Source: JAWLBM01 sp041687675 (GTDB lineage: Bacteria > Pseudomonadota > Alphaproteobacteria > Rhizobiales > Pleomorphomonadaceae). Taken from it: a stretch of 64,000 nt of DNA. The notes under the pieces were generated by a model, which was not told where the DNA came from, did not search any database, and worked only from the letters and a program-made list of their open reading frames with translations. The stretch covers positions 62,001 through 126,000 of the forward strand of contig JAWLBM010000002.1 of the NCBI GenBank assembly GCA_041687675.1, read 5' to 3'. The translations under genes and the position numbers were made by a program. Of the stretch, positions 27,417 through 36,023 are shown one piece after another (position 1 is the first letter of the stretch; every line of letters begins with the position of its first letter).

Positions 27417-28679
27417 TCAGATGCGGTCGATCATCGCCTGGGTGATCAGGCAGATGCCGTTGTCGGTGCGTCGGAAGCGGCGGGCGTCCTCCTCCGGGTC
27501 CTCGCCGACGACGAGATGCGGCGGGATGACGACGCCGCGGTCGATGACGCAGCGCGTCAGCCGCGCGCCGCGGTTGACCTCGACGTGAGGCAGCACCACG
27601 CAGTGCTCCACCTCGGAGAAGCTGTGGGCCCTGACCCCGGTGAACAGCAGCGACTTGTCCACCCGCGCGCCGGATATGATGCAGGCGCCGGACACCAGCG
27701 ACGAGGTGGCGTAGCCGCGGCGGTCGTCCTCGTCGTGGACGAACTTCGCCGGCGGCAGGATCTCCGCATAGGTCCAGATCGGCCAGCTGCGGTCGTAGAG
27801 GTCGAGGGCGGGGACGAAGTCGGTGAGGTCGATGTTCGCTTCCCAGAAGGCGTCGATGGTGCCGACGTCGCGCCAGTAGGGCTCGGCTTCGGTGGAGGAA
27901 CGCACGCAGCTGTCGCTGAACTTGTGCGCCACCGCGCGACCCGCCCTCACCAGTTGCGGGATGATGTCCTTGCCGAAGTCGTGGGAGGAGTCCGGGTCCT
28001 CCGCGTCCTTGCGCAGGAGTTCGAACAGGAGCCTGGTCTCGAAGACGTAGATGCCCATGGAGGCGAGCGCGGTGTCCGGGCGGCCCGGCATCGCCGGCGG
28101 GTCGGCCGGCTTCTCGACGAAGTCGAGGATGCGGCCGCTCTCGTCGACCGCCATCACCCCGAAGGCGGAGGCCTCCATGCGGGGGACCTCCACGCAGCCG
28201 ACCGTCACGTCCGCCCCGGAGGTGACATGCTGCTCCAGCATGATGCCGTAGTCCTGCTTGTAGACGTGGTCGCCGGCCAGGATGACGATGTACTCCGGCC
28301 CGGCGCTCTCGACGATGTCGATGTTCTGCGTCACCGCGTCGGCGGTGCCGAGATACCATTTGTCCTCGGCCACGCGCTGCGAGGCGGGCAGGATGTCGAA
28401 GCTCTCGTTGCGTTCCGGGCGGAAGAAGTTCCAGCCGTTCTGCAGGTGGCGGATCAGGCTGTGCGCCTTGTACTGGGTGGCCACGGAAATCTTGCGGATC
28501 CCCGAGTTGAGGGCGTTGGACAGCGCGAAGTCGATGATCCGGCTCTTGCCACCGAAATAGACCGCCGGCTTGGCGCGGCGGTCCGTGAGCTCCTTCAGGC
28601 GGCTGCCCCGCCCGCCGGCCAGCACGAAGGCCATCGAGGAGCGGGCAAGGCGACTCGTATTCCGTGCATCCTCACGCAT
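27417..28679 (-). CDS. glgC: glucose-1-phosphate adenylyltransferase
   Basis: Makes ADP-glucose from glucose 1-phosphate and ATP, the committed step of glycogen synthesis. The 420-residue protein has the pyrophosphorylase signature AGGRGSRLKELTDRRAKPAV, the substrate loop GTADAVTQN, the catalytic Asp in ILAGDHVYKQDY, and the left-handed beta-helix in the C-terminal third. Arg residues near the N-terminus fit the allosteric site. It is the first gene of the operon as seen here; glgB and glgP, which often precede it in rhizobia, are absent from this side. Confidence 0.96.
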   Translation of the reverse strand: MREDARNTSRLARSSMAFVLAGGRGSRLKELTDRRAKPAVYFGGKSRIIDFALSNALNSGIRKISVATQYKAHSLIRHLQNGWNFFRPERNESFDILPASQRVAEDKWYLGTADAVTQNIDIVESAGPEYIVILAGDHVYKQDYGIMLEQHVTSGADVTVGCVEVPRMEASAFGVMAVDESGRILDFVEKPADPPAMPGRPDTALASMGIYVFETRLLFELLRKDAEDPDSSHDFGKDIIPQLVRAGRAVAHKFSDSCVRSSTEAEPYWRDVGTIDAFWEANIDLTDFVPALDLYDRSWPIWTYAEILPPAKFVHDEDDRRGYATSSLVSGACIISGARVDKSLLFTGVRAHSFSEVEHCVVLPHVEVNRGARLTRCVIDRGVVIPPHLVVGEDPEEDARRFRRTDNGICLITQAMIDRI

Positions 28680-28843
28680 GGGCTTCCCTCCCGCCTGTTT
28701 CCGTGCCGGCGGGCCGTTGCCGCTCCAGCCGGTGTCGCGGCCGCCCCCGCCATCCCCTCCGGCGACCGGCCGTCCATGGGGGCACTATGGCCCGTCCCCT
28801 GCCGTTCGTCATCCCCTGCGATCGCAAAGCCGACAATGGGAAC

Positions 28844-28870
28844 GGCCCCGCCGCTGCGGGCGACGGGGCC
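28844..28870. terminator. GC stem between L,D-transpeptidase and glgC genes
   Basis: GGCCCCG (28844-28850) pairs with CGGGGCC (28864-28870), with an inner CCGC/GCGG. A T6 run (ATTTTTTC) lies about 12 nt beyond it on the plus strand; on the minus strand, where both flanking genes are read, no T-run follows. It is thus only a weak terminator for the L,D-transpeptidase transcript. Confidence 0.35.
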
Positions 28871-28908
28871 ATATCATCTCATTTTTTCAATGGTTTGCCG
28901 GCTGCGGG

Positions 28909-29679
28909 TCAGAGCAGGCTGGTCATCGAGCGCATCTGCCGGCCCCAGGGGCGGCGGATGGCATAGTAGCCGCCGCCTTCGCCGCCCGAACCCAGGACCA
29001 CCACCTCCGCGCCCAGCGGGACACGCTCGTAGAGGTCGATGATGTCCTGGTTGACGAGGCGGATGCAGCCCGACGAAACGTTCGAACCGATCGACCACGG
29101 CTCGTTGGTGCCGTGGATGCGGTAGAGCGTGTCGCGGCCGCCCTGGTAGAGGTAGAGCGCCCGCGCGCCGAGCGGGTTCTCCAGCCCCGGCGGCATGCCG
29201 CCGGCCCACTTGGCCGCCTCGGGGTCGCGCTCCACCATCTCCGCCGGCGGCGTCCAGGTCGGCCAGGCCGCCTTGCGCCGGATCGTGGCGCGCCCCGACC
29301 AGCCGAATCCCTCGCGGCCGACCCCGATGCCGTAGCGCATCGCCGTGCCGCCCTCCTGCACCAGGTAGAGGTACTTGTCGGCGGGATCGACCACGATCGT
29401 GCCGGGCTTGTACTCGCCGTCGTAGGCGACCTGCTTGCGGAAGTAGCGCGGGTCGATCTGCCTGAGGTCCGTGGCCGGGATCGGGAACCGCTCCTCCGGC
29501 ACCGGTCCGTACATCGAGACATAGGCGGGGTCGTACCGCGGGATCGCGGCGCCCACGATCTCGGATCCGCCACCGGACACGCAGCCTGCCAGCGCCACCG
29601 GGGCTCCGAACACGACGAGACGGCGGCTGACCTTGAGCATCGGGCGCTCGGCGGGCGGGACTTCGGACTTGACGCGCAT
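28909..29679 (-). CDS. L,D-transpeptidase (YkuD domain), lipoprotein or Tat-exported
   Basis: Periplasmic enzyme forming 3-3 peptidoglycan cross-links or anchoring proteins to peptidoglycan. The 256-residue product has a twin-arginine-like start (SRRLVVFGAPVALAGC), whose end is also a lipobox (ALAGC). The catalytic YkuD motif is HGTN...SSGCIRLVN with His189 and Cys205. An AAGG 7 nt before ATG 29677-29679 supports the longer start; a start at MLKVSRR (29640) has no visible binding site. One of two such genes in the window; the other, at 34263, is shorter with a plain signal peptide. Confidence 0.92.
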   Translation of the reverse strand: MRVKSEVPPAERPMLKVSRRLVVFGAPVALAGCVSGGGSEIVGAAIPRYDPAYVSMYGPVPEERFPIPATDLRQIDPRYFRKQVAYDGEYKPGTIVVDPADKYLYLVQEGGTAMRYGIGVGREGFGWSGRATIRRKAAWPTWTPPAEMVERDPEAAKWAGGMPPGLENPLGARALYLYQGGRDTLYRIHGTNEPWSIGSNVSSGCIRLVNQDIIDLYERVPLGAEVVVLGSGGEGGGYYAIRRPWGRQMRSMTSLL

Positions 29680-29855
29680 GGGCTACCTTCACATTGCGGC
29701 GGGACGGACGGAAGCCGCCCCGCACCGACGACCAACAGTCTGTCGAATTTCGATGGATCCAACGCGTCACATGACCGTGAGTTGCGTGTGGCAGAATTCG
29801 GGCCGCACACAAACTCGCGAGCCATGTTGCCGTCCTGCAACAACAAAGGACCGGG

Positions 29856-31280
29856 TCAGTCCTTCTTGTCGTAGGGGTTCTCGCCGCCCGAGCGCATCTG
29901 GATGCGAATCGGCACGCCGGGCATGCCGAAGCTCTCGCGCAGGCCGTTGACGAGGTAGCGCATGTAGCTCTCCGGCATCGCCTCCGGCCGCGACCCGAAG
30001 AGGACGAACATCGGCGGGCGGGTCTTCGCCTGCGTCATGTAGCGGATCTTCAGGCGGCGGCCCGACACGGCCGGAGGCGGGTGGTGCTCGAGGATGCCGG
30101 TGAGCCACCGGTTCAGCCTGCCGGTGGAGATCCGGGTGTTCCAGAGGTCGTAGGCGGTGACGCAGGCGTCCATCAGCCGCTCGAGGCCCTGGCCGTTGAG
30201 ACCGGACAGGGTGACGAGTTGCATGCCGCGCGCCTGCGGCAGCAGCCTGTCCGCCTCCTCGCGCAGTTCCTTCAGCCGCGCGGCGCGGTCCTCGACGAGG
30301 TCCCACTTGTTGAGGCCGATCACGATCGCCCGGCCCTCGCGCACGATCAGGTCGGCGATCTGCAGGTCCTGCTTCTCGAAGGGGATGGTGGCGTCCAGCA
30401 GCACCACCACCACTTCGGCGAAGCGGATGGCCCGGAGCGCGTCGGCGACGGAGAGCTTCTCCAGCTTCTCCTGCACCCGCGCCTTGCGCCTCAGGCCCGC
30501 GGTGTCGAACAGCTTGACCTCGCGGGTGCGGCCGGTGGCCCGGCTGGTCCAGACCCAGTCCACGGCGATCGAATCGCGGGTGATGCCCGCCTCCGGCCCG
30601 GTGAGCAGGCGCTCCTCGCCGATCAGCCGGTTGATCAGCGTCGACTTGCCGGCGTTGGGCCGGCCGACCACCGCGATGCGCAGCGGCCGGACCGGATCCT
30701 CGCCGACCGGGTTTCCCTCCTCGTCGAGCTCGACGTCGGTGACCGCCTCGTCTGGCGGCTCGGGCGCGGCCGGCTCGCGATCCTCGAGGGCGGCGCGGAG
30801 CGCGTCGTAGAGGTCGGCCAGGCCCTCCCCGTGCTCGGCGGAGATGGCGATCGGATCGCCGAGGCCGAGTTCGTAGGCCTCCATCATGCCCGCCTCGCCG
30901 GCCCGGCCCTCGGCCTTGTTGGCGGCGAGGATCACCGACGGGCGCAGCCGCCGCACCACTTCGGCGAAGTGCTTGTCGGTCGGGGTCAGTCCCGCGCGGG
31001 CGTCGACCACGAACAGGATCACGTCCGCGTCGCGGATGGCGATCTCGGTCTGGGCGGTCATCCGGCCGGCGAGGCTGTCCGGGTCGGCCTCCTCGAGGCC
31101 GGCGGTGTCGATCGCCTGGAAGCGCAGGTCGCCGAGCCGCGCGTCGCCGATGCGGCGGTCGCGGGTGACGCCGGGCGTGTCGTCCACCAGCGCCAGCTTC
31201 CGGCCGACCAGCCGGTTGAACAGGGTGGACTTGCCGACGTTCGGCCGCCCGATGATGGCGACGGTCGGGAGCGCGGACAT
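29856..31280 (-). CDS. der: ribosome biogenesis GTPase Der (EngA)
   Basis: Double-domain GTPase needed for 50S subunit maturation. The 474-residue protein has a first G domain with GRPNVGKST (residues 11-19), DTAG and a later NKAEG, an acidic linker (DVELDEEGNPVGEDP), a second G domain with GRPNAGKST, DTAG and NKWD, and a C-terminal KH-like domain ending GVPIRIQMRSGGENPYDKKD. A GAGGTGA site lies 8 nt before ATG. It follows the yfgM-like and bamB genes, the same order as in enterobacteria and many proteobacteria. Confidence 0.97.
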   Translation of the reverse strand: MSALPTVAIIGRPNVGKSTLFNRLVGRKLALVDDTPGVTRDRRIGDARLGDLRFQAIDTAGLEEADPDSLAGRMTAQTEIAIRDADVILFVVDARAGLTPTDKHFAEVVRRLRPSVILAANKAEGRAGEAGMMEAYELGLGDPIAISAEHGEGLADLYDALRAALEDREPAAPEPPDEAVTDVELDEEGNPVGEDPVRPLRIAVVGRPNAGKSTLINRLIGEERLLTGPEAGITRDSIAVDWVWTSRATGRTREVKLFDTAGLRRKARVQEKLEKLSVADALRAIRFAEVVVVLLDATIPFEKQDLQIADLIVREGRAIVIGLNKWDLVEDRAARLKELREEADRLLPQARGMQLVTLSGLNGQGLERLMDACVTAYDLWNTRISTGRLNRWLTGILEHHPPPAVSGRRLKIRYMTQAKTRPPMFVLFGSRPEAMPESYMRYLVNGLRESFGMPGVPIRIQMRSGGENPYDKKD

Positions 31281-31356
31281 GGGATGGGTCACCTCGATTG
31301 CGGCCGCTGGCGGCCGGTCCGCCGGTCGGGCGTGTCGCCGCCCGCCGACTTCGAAA

Positions 31357-32712
31357 TCAGCGTAGCGCGACCAGGGTTCCGCCGGCGCCGAGCGCGAGCA
31401 GCAGGCCGCCCGCGCTGACCGGGGCGATGCCGCCGTCGATGCCGAGGCTGCCCGGCTGGCCGAGCTGCCCGGTCGCCGCGTCGGCCGAGAGGATCCGGCC
31501 GTCGGCCGAGACCATCCAGAGCCGGCCGCCGACCAGCAGCGGGCCGGCCCAGCTGGCCCGCCCCCCATCCTCGGTCCGCGGCAGGCGGGTCGCCCAGAGG
31601 ATGGCGCCGTCGGCCCGGTCGAAGGCGACGAGGCGGTCCTCGAGGTCGACCAGGAACAGCGCGTTGCCGGAGACCACGGGCGTGTGCGCGCCGCCCACCG
31701 AGGACTGCCAGACGGTCTCGCCGCTCGCCAGCCCGACCGCGATGGTCCGCCCGCCGACGCCTGTCGCATAGACGACGCCCTCGTGCACGACGGGGCTCGC
31801 CGAGGCGTCGCGAAGGCCGGTCACCGCCGCCTGGCGGGAGCCGCCGATGACGCTGGCGCCCCACTTCTCCTCGCCGGTGCCGGCGTCGAGCGCCAGCACG
31901 TCGCCGGAGCTGGTGGGCACGATGACGAGGTCGCCGGCGACGGCCGGGCTCGCCGAGGCGAGCAGCCCGGCGCCGCGGCCGCTGGTCGAGGCGGTCCAGG
32001 CGGTCTCACCGGTCGCCTGGTCCAGCGCGGTGACGGTGCCGTCCTGGCTGACGACGAAGACGCGCCCGGCCGCCGCCGTCGGTGCGCCGCGTGTCGGCGC
32101 CGCGAGCCGGCTGGTCCAGACCCGCGCGCCGCTGGCGGCATCGAGCCCGATGGCCTCGCCGAAGCCGGTCGCGGCGAACACCCGGCCGCCGTCGACCGCG
32201 ACGCCGCCTCCGCTGATCGGGTTCCGCTCGCCCTCGGCGCGGACGTTGACGCGCCAGATTGCGCCGCCGTTCGACAGCGAGCGGGCCGAGACGTTGCCGG
32301 CGGGATCGTAGACGTAGACCGCGCCGCCGGCGACGACCGGCCGCGCGGAGAGGCGGCTGCCTTCGGCGCCGAAGCCGAGCGCCGCGCCCTCAGCCTCGCC
32401 GGCGCGGACCGACCAGGCGCGCCCGCCGCCGATCGAAGCGGCGATGTTGCCCGGGTCGTTGGCGGCGGTCCCGCCCGGCTGCGGCCAGTCGGGGCGGGGC
32501 GTGGCAGGGCCGACGGCGGCGGCGCGGCCGGTCGCCTCGGCGATCGGATCGCCGCCGGTGAGGACGGCGCGCCGCTCGCCCGGAAGCAATTGCTCGTCCT
32601 GCTTGAACGGGTTCAGCGAGGCGGCGGCGTCGAGCGGACCATCGGTGCCGCAGCCGGCGAGCAGCACGGCGGACGACAGGGCAAGCGCGGAAAGAAGCCG
32701 GAGGCGGGTCAC
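31357..32712 (-). CDS. bamB: outer membrane assembly lipoprotein BamB (PQQ-like beta-propeller)
   Basis: Periplasmic lipoprotein subunit of the BAM complex for outer-membrane protein insertion. The 451-residue product starts at GTG (32710-32712) overlapping the stop of the upstream gene (GTGA), and has a lipoprotein signal ending LLAGC. The rest is repeated PQQ-type blades, for example GETAWTASTSGRGAGLLASA and GAILWATRLPRTEDGGRASW, as expected of the eight-bladed propeller. Upstream is a YfgM-like protein and downstream is der, the conserved neighbourhood. Confidence 0.93.
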   Translation of the reverse strand: MTRLRLLSALALSSAVLLAGCGTDGPLDAAASLNPFKQDEQLLPGERRAVLTGGDPIAEATGRAAAVGPATPRPDWPQPGGTAANDPGNIAASIGGGRAWSVRAGEAEGAALGFGAEGSRLSARPVVAGGAVYVYDPAGNVSARSLSNGGAIWRVNVRAEGERNPISGGGVAVDGGRVFAATGFGEAIGLDAASGARVWTSRLAAPTRGAPTAAAGRVFVVSQDGTVTALDQATGETAWTASTSGRGAGLLASASPAVAGDLVIVPTSSGDVLALDAGTGEEKWGASVIGGSRQAAVTGLRDASASPVVHEGVVYATGVGGRTIAVGLASGETVWQSSVGGAHTPVVSGNALFLVDLEDRLVAFDRADGAILWATRLPRTEDGGRASWAGPLLVGGRLWMVSADGRILSADAATGQLGQPGSLGIDGGIAPVSAGGLLLALGAGGTLVALR

Positions 32713-33392
32713 GAGCCGCCCTCCGCCTCGCCCACCGGCGCGGCGACGGCGGAGTCGATGATCTCCTGCAGCAGCGTCGCTCTCTGGCGGAAGCCGGCCG
32801 GCACTTCGGGATCGGCCATCAAAGCCTCGATCGCCTGGCGCGCCGCCGCGTAGTCCTCGGCCCTCAGCGCCGCCACCGCGAGCAGTTCGCGGGCGGCGTG
32901 GCGGTAGACGCCGTCCGGCGTGTCGAGCGGTGCGAGCCGCGCCCGGACCTGGTCGAGGTTGTCGCGGTCGAGGGCGATCATCGCGGCGCGGATGGATGCG
33001 AGGCCCCGGAGCGCCGCGGAGGCGTCGGCGTTGCCGGCGATCGCCTCGAAGGTGGCGAGCGCGGTGTCGGTCTCGCCCGCGGCGGCGCGCTCGGTGGCCG
33101 CGCGCATGCGGGCGATCAGCGGATAGTCGCCCGGCGCGTCCGAGGAGAAGGCGACGAGGGCGTCGGCCGCGGCGAGGTGGTCGCCGTCGGCGGCCGGCGC
33201 CAGGGCGGCGCGATAGGCGACCGCCGCGGTCTCCGCACGGCTCTGCTGCCAGCTCTCCCAGGCCCGCCAGCCGGCGGTCGCCAGCACGACCAGCACCGCC
33301 GCCGCGATCAGGTAGGCGCCGTAGCCCTGCCACAGCTTCTTCATCCGCTCGCGCCGGAGGTCTTCGCCGACCTCGTCGAAAATATCCGCCAT
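32709..33392 (-). CDS. YfgM-like tetratricopeptide membrane protein
   Basis: A 227-residue protein with a short cytoplasmic N-terminus (DIFDEVGEDLRRERMKKLW), one transmembrane helix at about residues 22-40 (AYLIAAAVLVVLATAGWRAW) and a periplasmic helical-repeat domain. The domain is TPR_21-like, as in YfgM, the ancillary SecYEG/periplasmic chaperone-network protein of E. coli. It overlaps bamB by four bases. Gene order yfgM-bamB-der is conserved and supports the call. Whether it functions exactly like E. coli YfgM is inference. Confidence 0.87.
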   Translation of the reverse strand: MADIFDEVGEDLRRERMKKLWQGYGAYLIAAAVLVVLATAGWRAWESWQQSRAETAAVAYRAALAPAADGDHLAAADALVAFSSDAPGDYPLIARMRAATERAAAGETDTALATFEAIAGNADASAALRGLASIRAAMIALDRDNLDQVRARLAPLDTPDGVYRHAARELLAVAALRAEDYAAARQAIEALMADPEVPAGFRQRATLLQEIIDSAVAAPVGEAEGGS

Positions 33393-33548
33393 GACGCCCG
33401 CGCACCTCTGTTCCGGATCGACGCGGCGCCATCAGCGCACGCGCCCGGGGGCCAGCGCCTGCCGGCCCCTCTTCATGCCATGCGGTTTACAGCCTTTGGG
33501 CCCGGACGCCAACCGATCTGGCGGGGAGCGCCGCCGCGCGGCGACGCC

Positions 33549-34115
33549 TCAGCCGAAGGGCGAGACCCCGAACAGCCATTCGTGGAGCCAGAAGGTGAAC
33601 AGGAGGTAGACCGCAAGGCCCAGCACCACCGCGACGACGTCGTTCCAGATATTGCCGCCGCCGGCCACGACCACGCCGCGCCGCTTCACCGAGATGCGGT
33701 CCACCACCGCCCAGGCCAGGAAACCGCCGAACAGGACGATGTCGGCCAGCGTGCCGTTGGCGATGAGGTGGGCGAAGGCCCAGATCTTCACCGCCGCCAG
33801 CATCGGGTGCTTCACCGTCGCCTTGATCCGGCCCGGCAGGTAGGCGGCGAACAGCAGCGGGAAGGCGAACAGCATCAGCGTCGCCGAGATGTGCCGCATG
33901 AAGACAGGCGGATCCCAGATGATGACCGGGCTCTCCCGCGCCTCGCCGTAGCCCCAGACGATCAGCACGAAGCCGACCACCGCAAGGATGGAATAGAGCC
34001 CCTTGAAGGTACCCTCGCCGTATCGGGCGACCATGGCCTCGCGGGTCGGCCGCGAGACGATCGACAGCGAGTGGACGCCGAGGAAGATGACGAGACCGAG
34101 TATCAGCAGCGCCAT
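33549..34115 (-). CDS. NnrU family membrane protein
   Basis: A 188-residue polytopic protein with about five to six hydrophobic helices. Family signatures include LVIFLGVHSLSIVSRPTREA at the start and the central histidine-containing segment HPMLAAVKIWAFAHLIANGT. NnrU genes are linked to nitrite/NO reduction in denitrifiers but also occur elsewhere; related isoprenylcysteine methyltransferase-like proteins share this fold (family knowledge). No denitrification genes are nearby, though a truncated haemoglobin gene lies elsewhere in the window. Divergent from the L,D-transpeptidase at 34263, with a 147-bp gap between them. Confidence 0.87.
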   Translation of the reverse strand: MALLILGLVIFLGVHSLSIVSRPTREAMVARYGEGTFKGLYSILAVVGFVLIVWGYGEARESPVIIWDPPVFMRHISATLMLFAFPLLFAAYLPGRIKATVKHPMLAAVKIWAFAHLIANGTLADIVLFGGFLAWAVVDRISVKRRGVVVAGGGNIWNDVVAVVLGLAVYLLFTFWLHEWLFGVSPFG

Positions 34116-34262
34116 GCGAGCAGCCCTTTCCCCTCTGGGCCCGAATCCGGCCGGGATCCCGTTCGACCGCCTCCATAGCAGAGTTCGCCGCGCCGCGCGT
34201 GGTTATCGCAATGGTAACATCTGACGATCAGGATGACCGCGACGTTTTCCGGGAGGCTTCCC

Positions 34263-34835
34263 ATGTTTCGCGTCGTCGCCACCCTTGCCGCCCTCACCGC
34301 GGCCGTCCCCTCGCTCGCCGGGACGGACCCGGCCGGCGGCGATGTCCCGCCGCTCGCGGCCTCGGGACTGAGGCCGTCCCTCGCCCCCTCCGACAGCCCG
34401 GTCCGGGAGGCCGCGCTGAGGCCGACCGCGCCCGCATTGCCGCAGCCGTCGCTCGCCGACCGCCTCGCCATGGCGCCCCGTCTCATCGTGCGGGTGGACG
34501 TCGGCGACCAGACCATGCGCGTCTTCGCCGAGGGCCGTCTTCTGCACGAATGGGCGGTGTCGACCGGTCGCGTCGGCCACGACACCCCCCGCGGCTCCTG
34601 GCAGCCCTACCGGATGCACACCATGTGGCGGTCGCGGAAGTACGACAACGCGCCGATGCCGCACTCCATCTTCTTCACCGGCGGCTACGCGATCCACGGC
34701 ACCCCGCATGTGAAGCGCCTGGGGAGACCCGCCTCGCACGGCTGCGTGCGGCTTCACCCGGACCATGCCAGGGCGCTCTTCGCCCTGACGAAGACCTATG
34801 GACGGGCCTCCATGCGGGTCGTCGTCCAGGACTGA
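34263..34835 (+). CDS. L,D-transpeptidase (YkuD domain), secreted
   Basis: A 190-residue exported enzyme: signal peptide MFRVVATLAALTAAVPSLAG, a Pro/Ala-rich linker to about residue 65, then the YkuD domain with IHGTPHVKRLGRPASHGCVR carrying His145 and Cys161. It would cross-link or remodel peptidoglycan. GGGAGG 6 nt upstream of ATG 34263 fixes the start; an upstream in-frame ATG at 34233 was rejected. Related to the transpeptidase at 28909 but with a smaller N-terminal region. A small hairpin CCGGCG/CGCCGG (34838-34855) follows the stop. Confidence 0.92.
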   Translation: MFRVVATLAALTAAVPSLAGTDPAGGDVPPLAASGLRPSLAPSDSPVREAALRPTAPALPQPSLADRLAMAPRLIVRVDVGDQTMRVFAEGRLLHEWAVSTGRVGHDTPRGSWQPYRMHTMWRSRKYDNAPMPHSIFFTGGYAIHGTPHVKRLGRPASHGCVRLHPDHARALFALTKTYGRASMRVVVQD

Positions 34836-35398
34836 TCCCGGCGGAACGTCGCCGGCGTCCCGCGTGTTCGAGGCCCGGAGAGAGACCGGGAGCGACCTGC
34901 GATATACGTCGTGGTCGCCGGAGGCGCCATCGGGACGGTGGAATATTTCGAAGGTCGCACGAAAGAACGCCCGTTTTTCAAGGCCTGGCGCTATGCCCGT
35001 TCAAGTTGCAATCGGGAATCGGATGCAAAACGTTTGCGGATCACGCTCTTGTGATACCGTCGTTCCATGCACCCGCAGGCGTTTCGCAGTGCACAATCGC
35101 GCGTCATCGTATGTTCACAAACCGGCGCCAGCTCTGGATTCTGCCTTCTAAACCGTTCCATCTGATGACTTATCAGGCATTCTTCGGTGGTCCGGCCGGC
35201 CCCCGCCCGGGGCCCCGGGCCTGGCCGGCCCTGTTGCATGGATCCGCTGTTAATGTTGCTCTGCAGCAGACGCAGGCCAGTCATGCACGAAACCCACTCC
35301 CGGCCGTCCATGGCGTCACCTAGATTGCAGTCATCGAGAGCGACGCACCGCGGTTCACCGCGTCGAGCCCCTCGAGACAGAGATCGAAGGACGGACCC
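34836..35398. other. 563-bp gap upstream of the DUF1127-cuckoo locus
   Basis: No gene is supported. The centre (about 34960-35180) is markedly AT-richer than the genome average here. Seen in it: the AAACGTTT palindrome at 35028-35035, GATCAC...GTGAT at about 35039-35053, and a GC-rich stem CCGGCC+GGCCC (35192-35202) with GGGCC+GGCCGG (35217-35228) with one bulged T. The promoter of the DUF1127 gene must lie in the right part, but I could not fit a confident sigma-70, RpoH or EcfG motif. Confidence 0.45.
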
Positions 35399-35548
35399 AT
35401 GTTCGACACCATCAGCAAGCGGCTCCAGTCGTACCGCAAGTACCAGGAGACCTACCGCGAGCTTTCCCGCCTCACCCCGCGGGAGCTCGACGACCTCGGC
35501 ATCAACCGCGCGGACATCCGCCAGATCGCCCGCAGCACTGCGCTCTGA
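35399..35548 (+). CDS. short DUF1127 protein, CcaF1-like, leading the cuckoo RNA array
   Basis: A 49-residue basic protein consisting almost only of the DUF1127 motif (ELSRLTPRELDDLGINRADI). AAGGA lies 9 nt before ATG 35399-35401. It is followed 24 nt later by seven CCTCCTCCC-loop hairpins. In Rhodobacter sphaeroides the DUF1127 protein CcaF1 (RSP_6037) is encoded directly upstream of the CcsR1-4 small RNAs, is co-transcribed with them from a stress promoter, and binds RNA. The same arrangement here strongly suggests an equivalent role, but the protein is shorter than typical DUF1127 proteins of about 60-70 residues. Role by analogy, not shown. Confidence 0.88.
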   Translation: MFDTISKRLQSYRKYQETYRELSRLTPRELDDLGINRADIRQIARSTAL

Positions 35549-35571
35549 GCCTCGACGGCTCGCACAAGATC

Positions 35572-35941
35572 GGGCTCGGCCCCAAGGACCCCTCCTCCTC
35601 CCTGGGTCCCGGCCGATCCCGATGCCCGACGACCGGCGGCGTTCCTCCTCCCTCGCCCCCGGCCGTCGCCTGCAGGACACCCGGCGGTCCTCCTCCCCCG
35701 CCCCGGTGTCCGAAAGCGGCGCCGCTCCCCTGGAGCCCCGCCGCTCAGTGAAGAGTACCGGAGCCTCGGGCCCTCCTCCTCCCTGGCCCCACGCTCCGGA
35801 AGGCCCGTGACGTTCCTCCTCCCTCGTCACGGGATGGCGGCACCGCCTCGAGCGGACCGCAAACTGCCGCCGGCCGGACCTCCTCCCCCGGTCCGGCGGA
35901 CATGAACACGGCGCCCGACGGATCTCCTCCCCCGTCGGGCG
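35572..35941 (+). ncRNA. tandem cuckoo/CcsR-type small RNA array, seven CCUCCUCCC-loop hairpins
   Basis: Seven stem-loops each put a CCTCCTCCC motif in or beside the loop. Outer limits, with motif positions: H1 35572-35620 (35594-35602); H2 35627-35668 (35644-35652); H3 35675-35711 (35689-35697); H4 35758-35799 (35775-35783); H5 35804-35833 (35815-35823), a perfect 9-bp stem CCCGTGACG/CGTCACGGG; H6 35873-35897 (35879-35887); H7 35912-35941, a perfect 10-bp stem with variant TCTCCTCCC. Stem sequences all differ while loops are constant. Two hairpins without the motif lie between (35715-35745, 35836-35871). This is the hallmark of the cuckoo RNA family (CcsR in Rhodobacter; related anti-Shine-Dalgarno loops in alpha-r14 RNAs). 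Likely cut from one transcript with the DUF1127 mRNA. Confidence 0.88.
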
Positions 35942-35953
35942 TTCGTGCTTTTG
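35912..35953 (+). terminator. terminal cuckoo hairpin with T-rich tail
   Basis: The last hairpin has a perfect 10-bp stem, CGCCCGACGG (35912-35921) with CCGTCGGGCG (35932-35941), followed by TTCGTGCTTTTG. It is the best candidate for the 3' end of the DUF1127-cuckoo transcript, although the T-run is short and interrupted. Confidence 0.5.
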
Positions 35954-36023
35954 AGGCCTCGCGAGCACCATTCCGCAGCCGCGCGTCTTGTCCCGGCCCC
36001 CCGGCGCGACTAGCTTGCCCGCC

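Noticed and set aside
35100..35398. RpoH, EcfG or sigma-70 promoter for the DUF1127-cuckoo transcript
   Set aside because: Several loose matches, but none with both boxes and correct spacing; not reported as a site.
35549..35941. Repeated CCTCCTCCC considered as CRISPR or simple repeat
   Set aside because: Repeats are 9 nt, the spacing is irregular, and each copy lies in its own hairpin with different stem; this is a small-RNA array.
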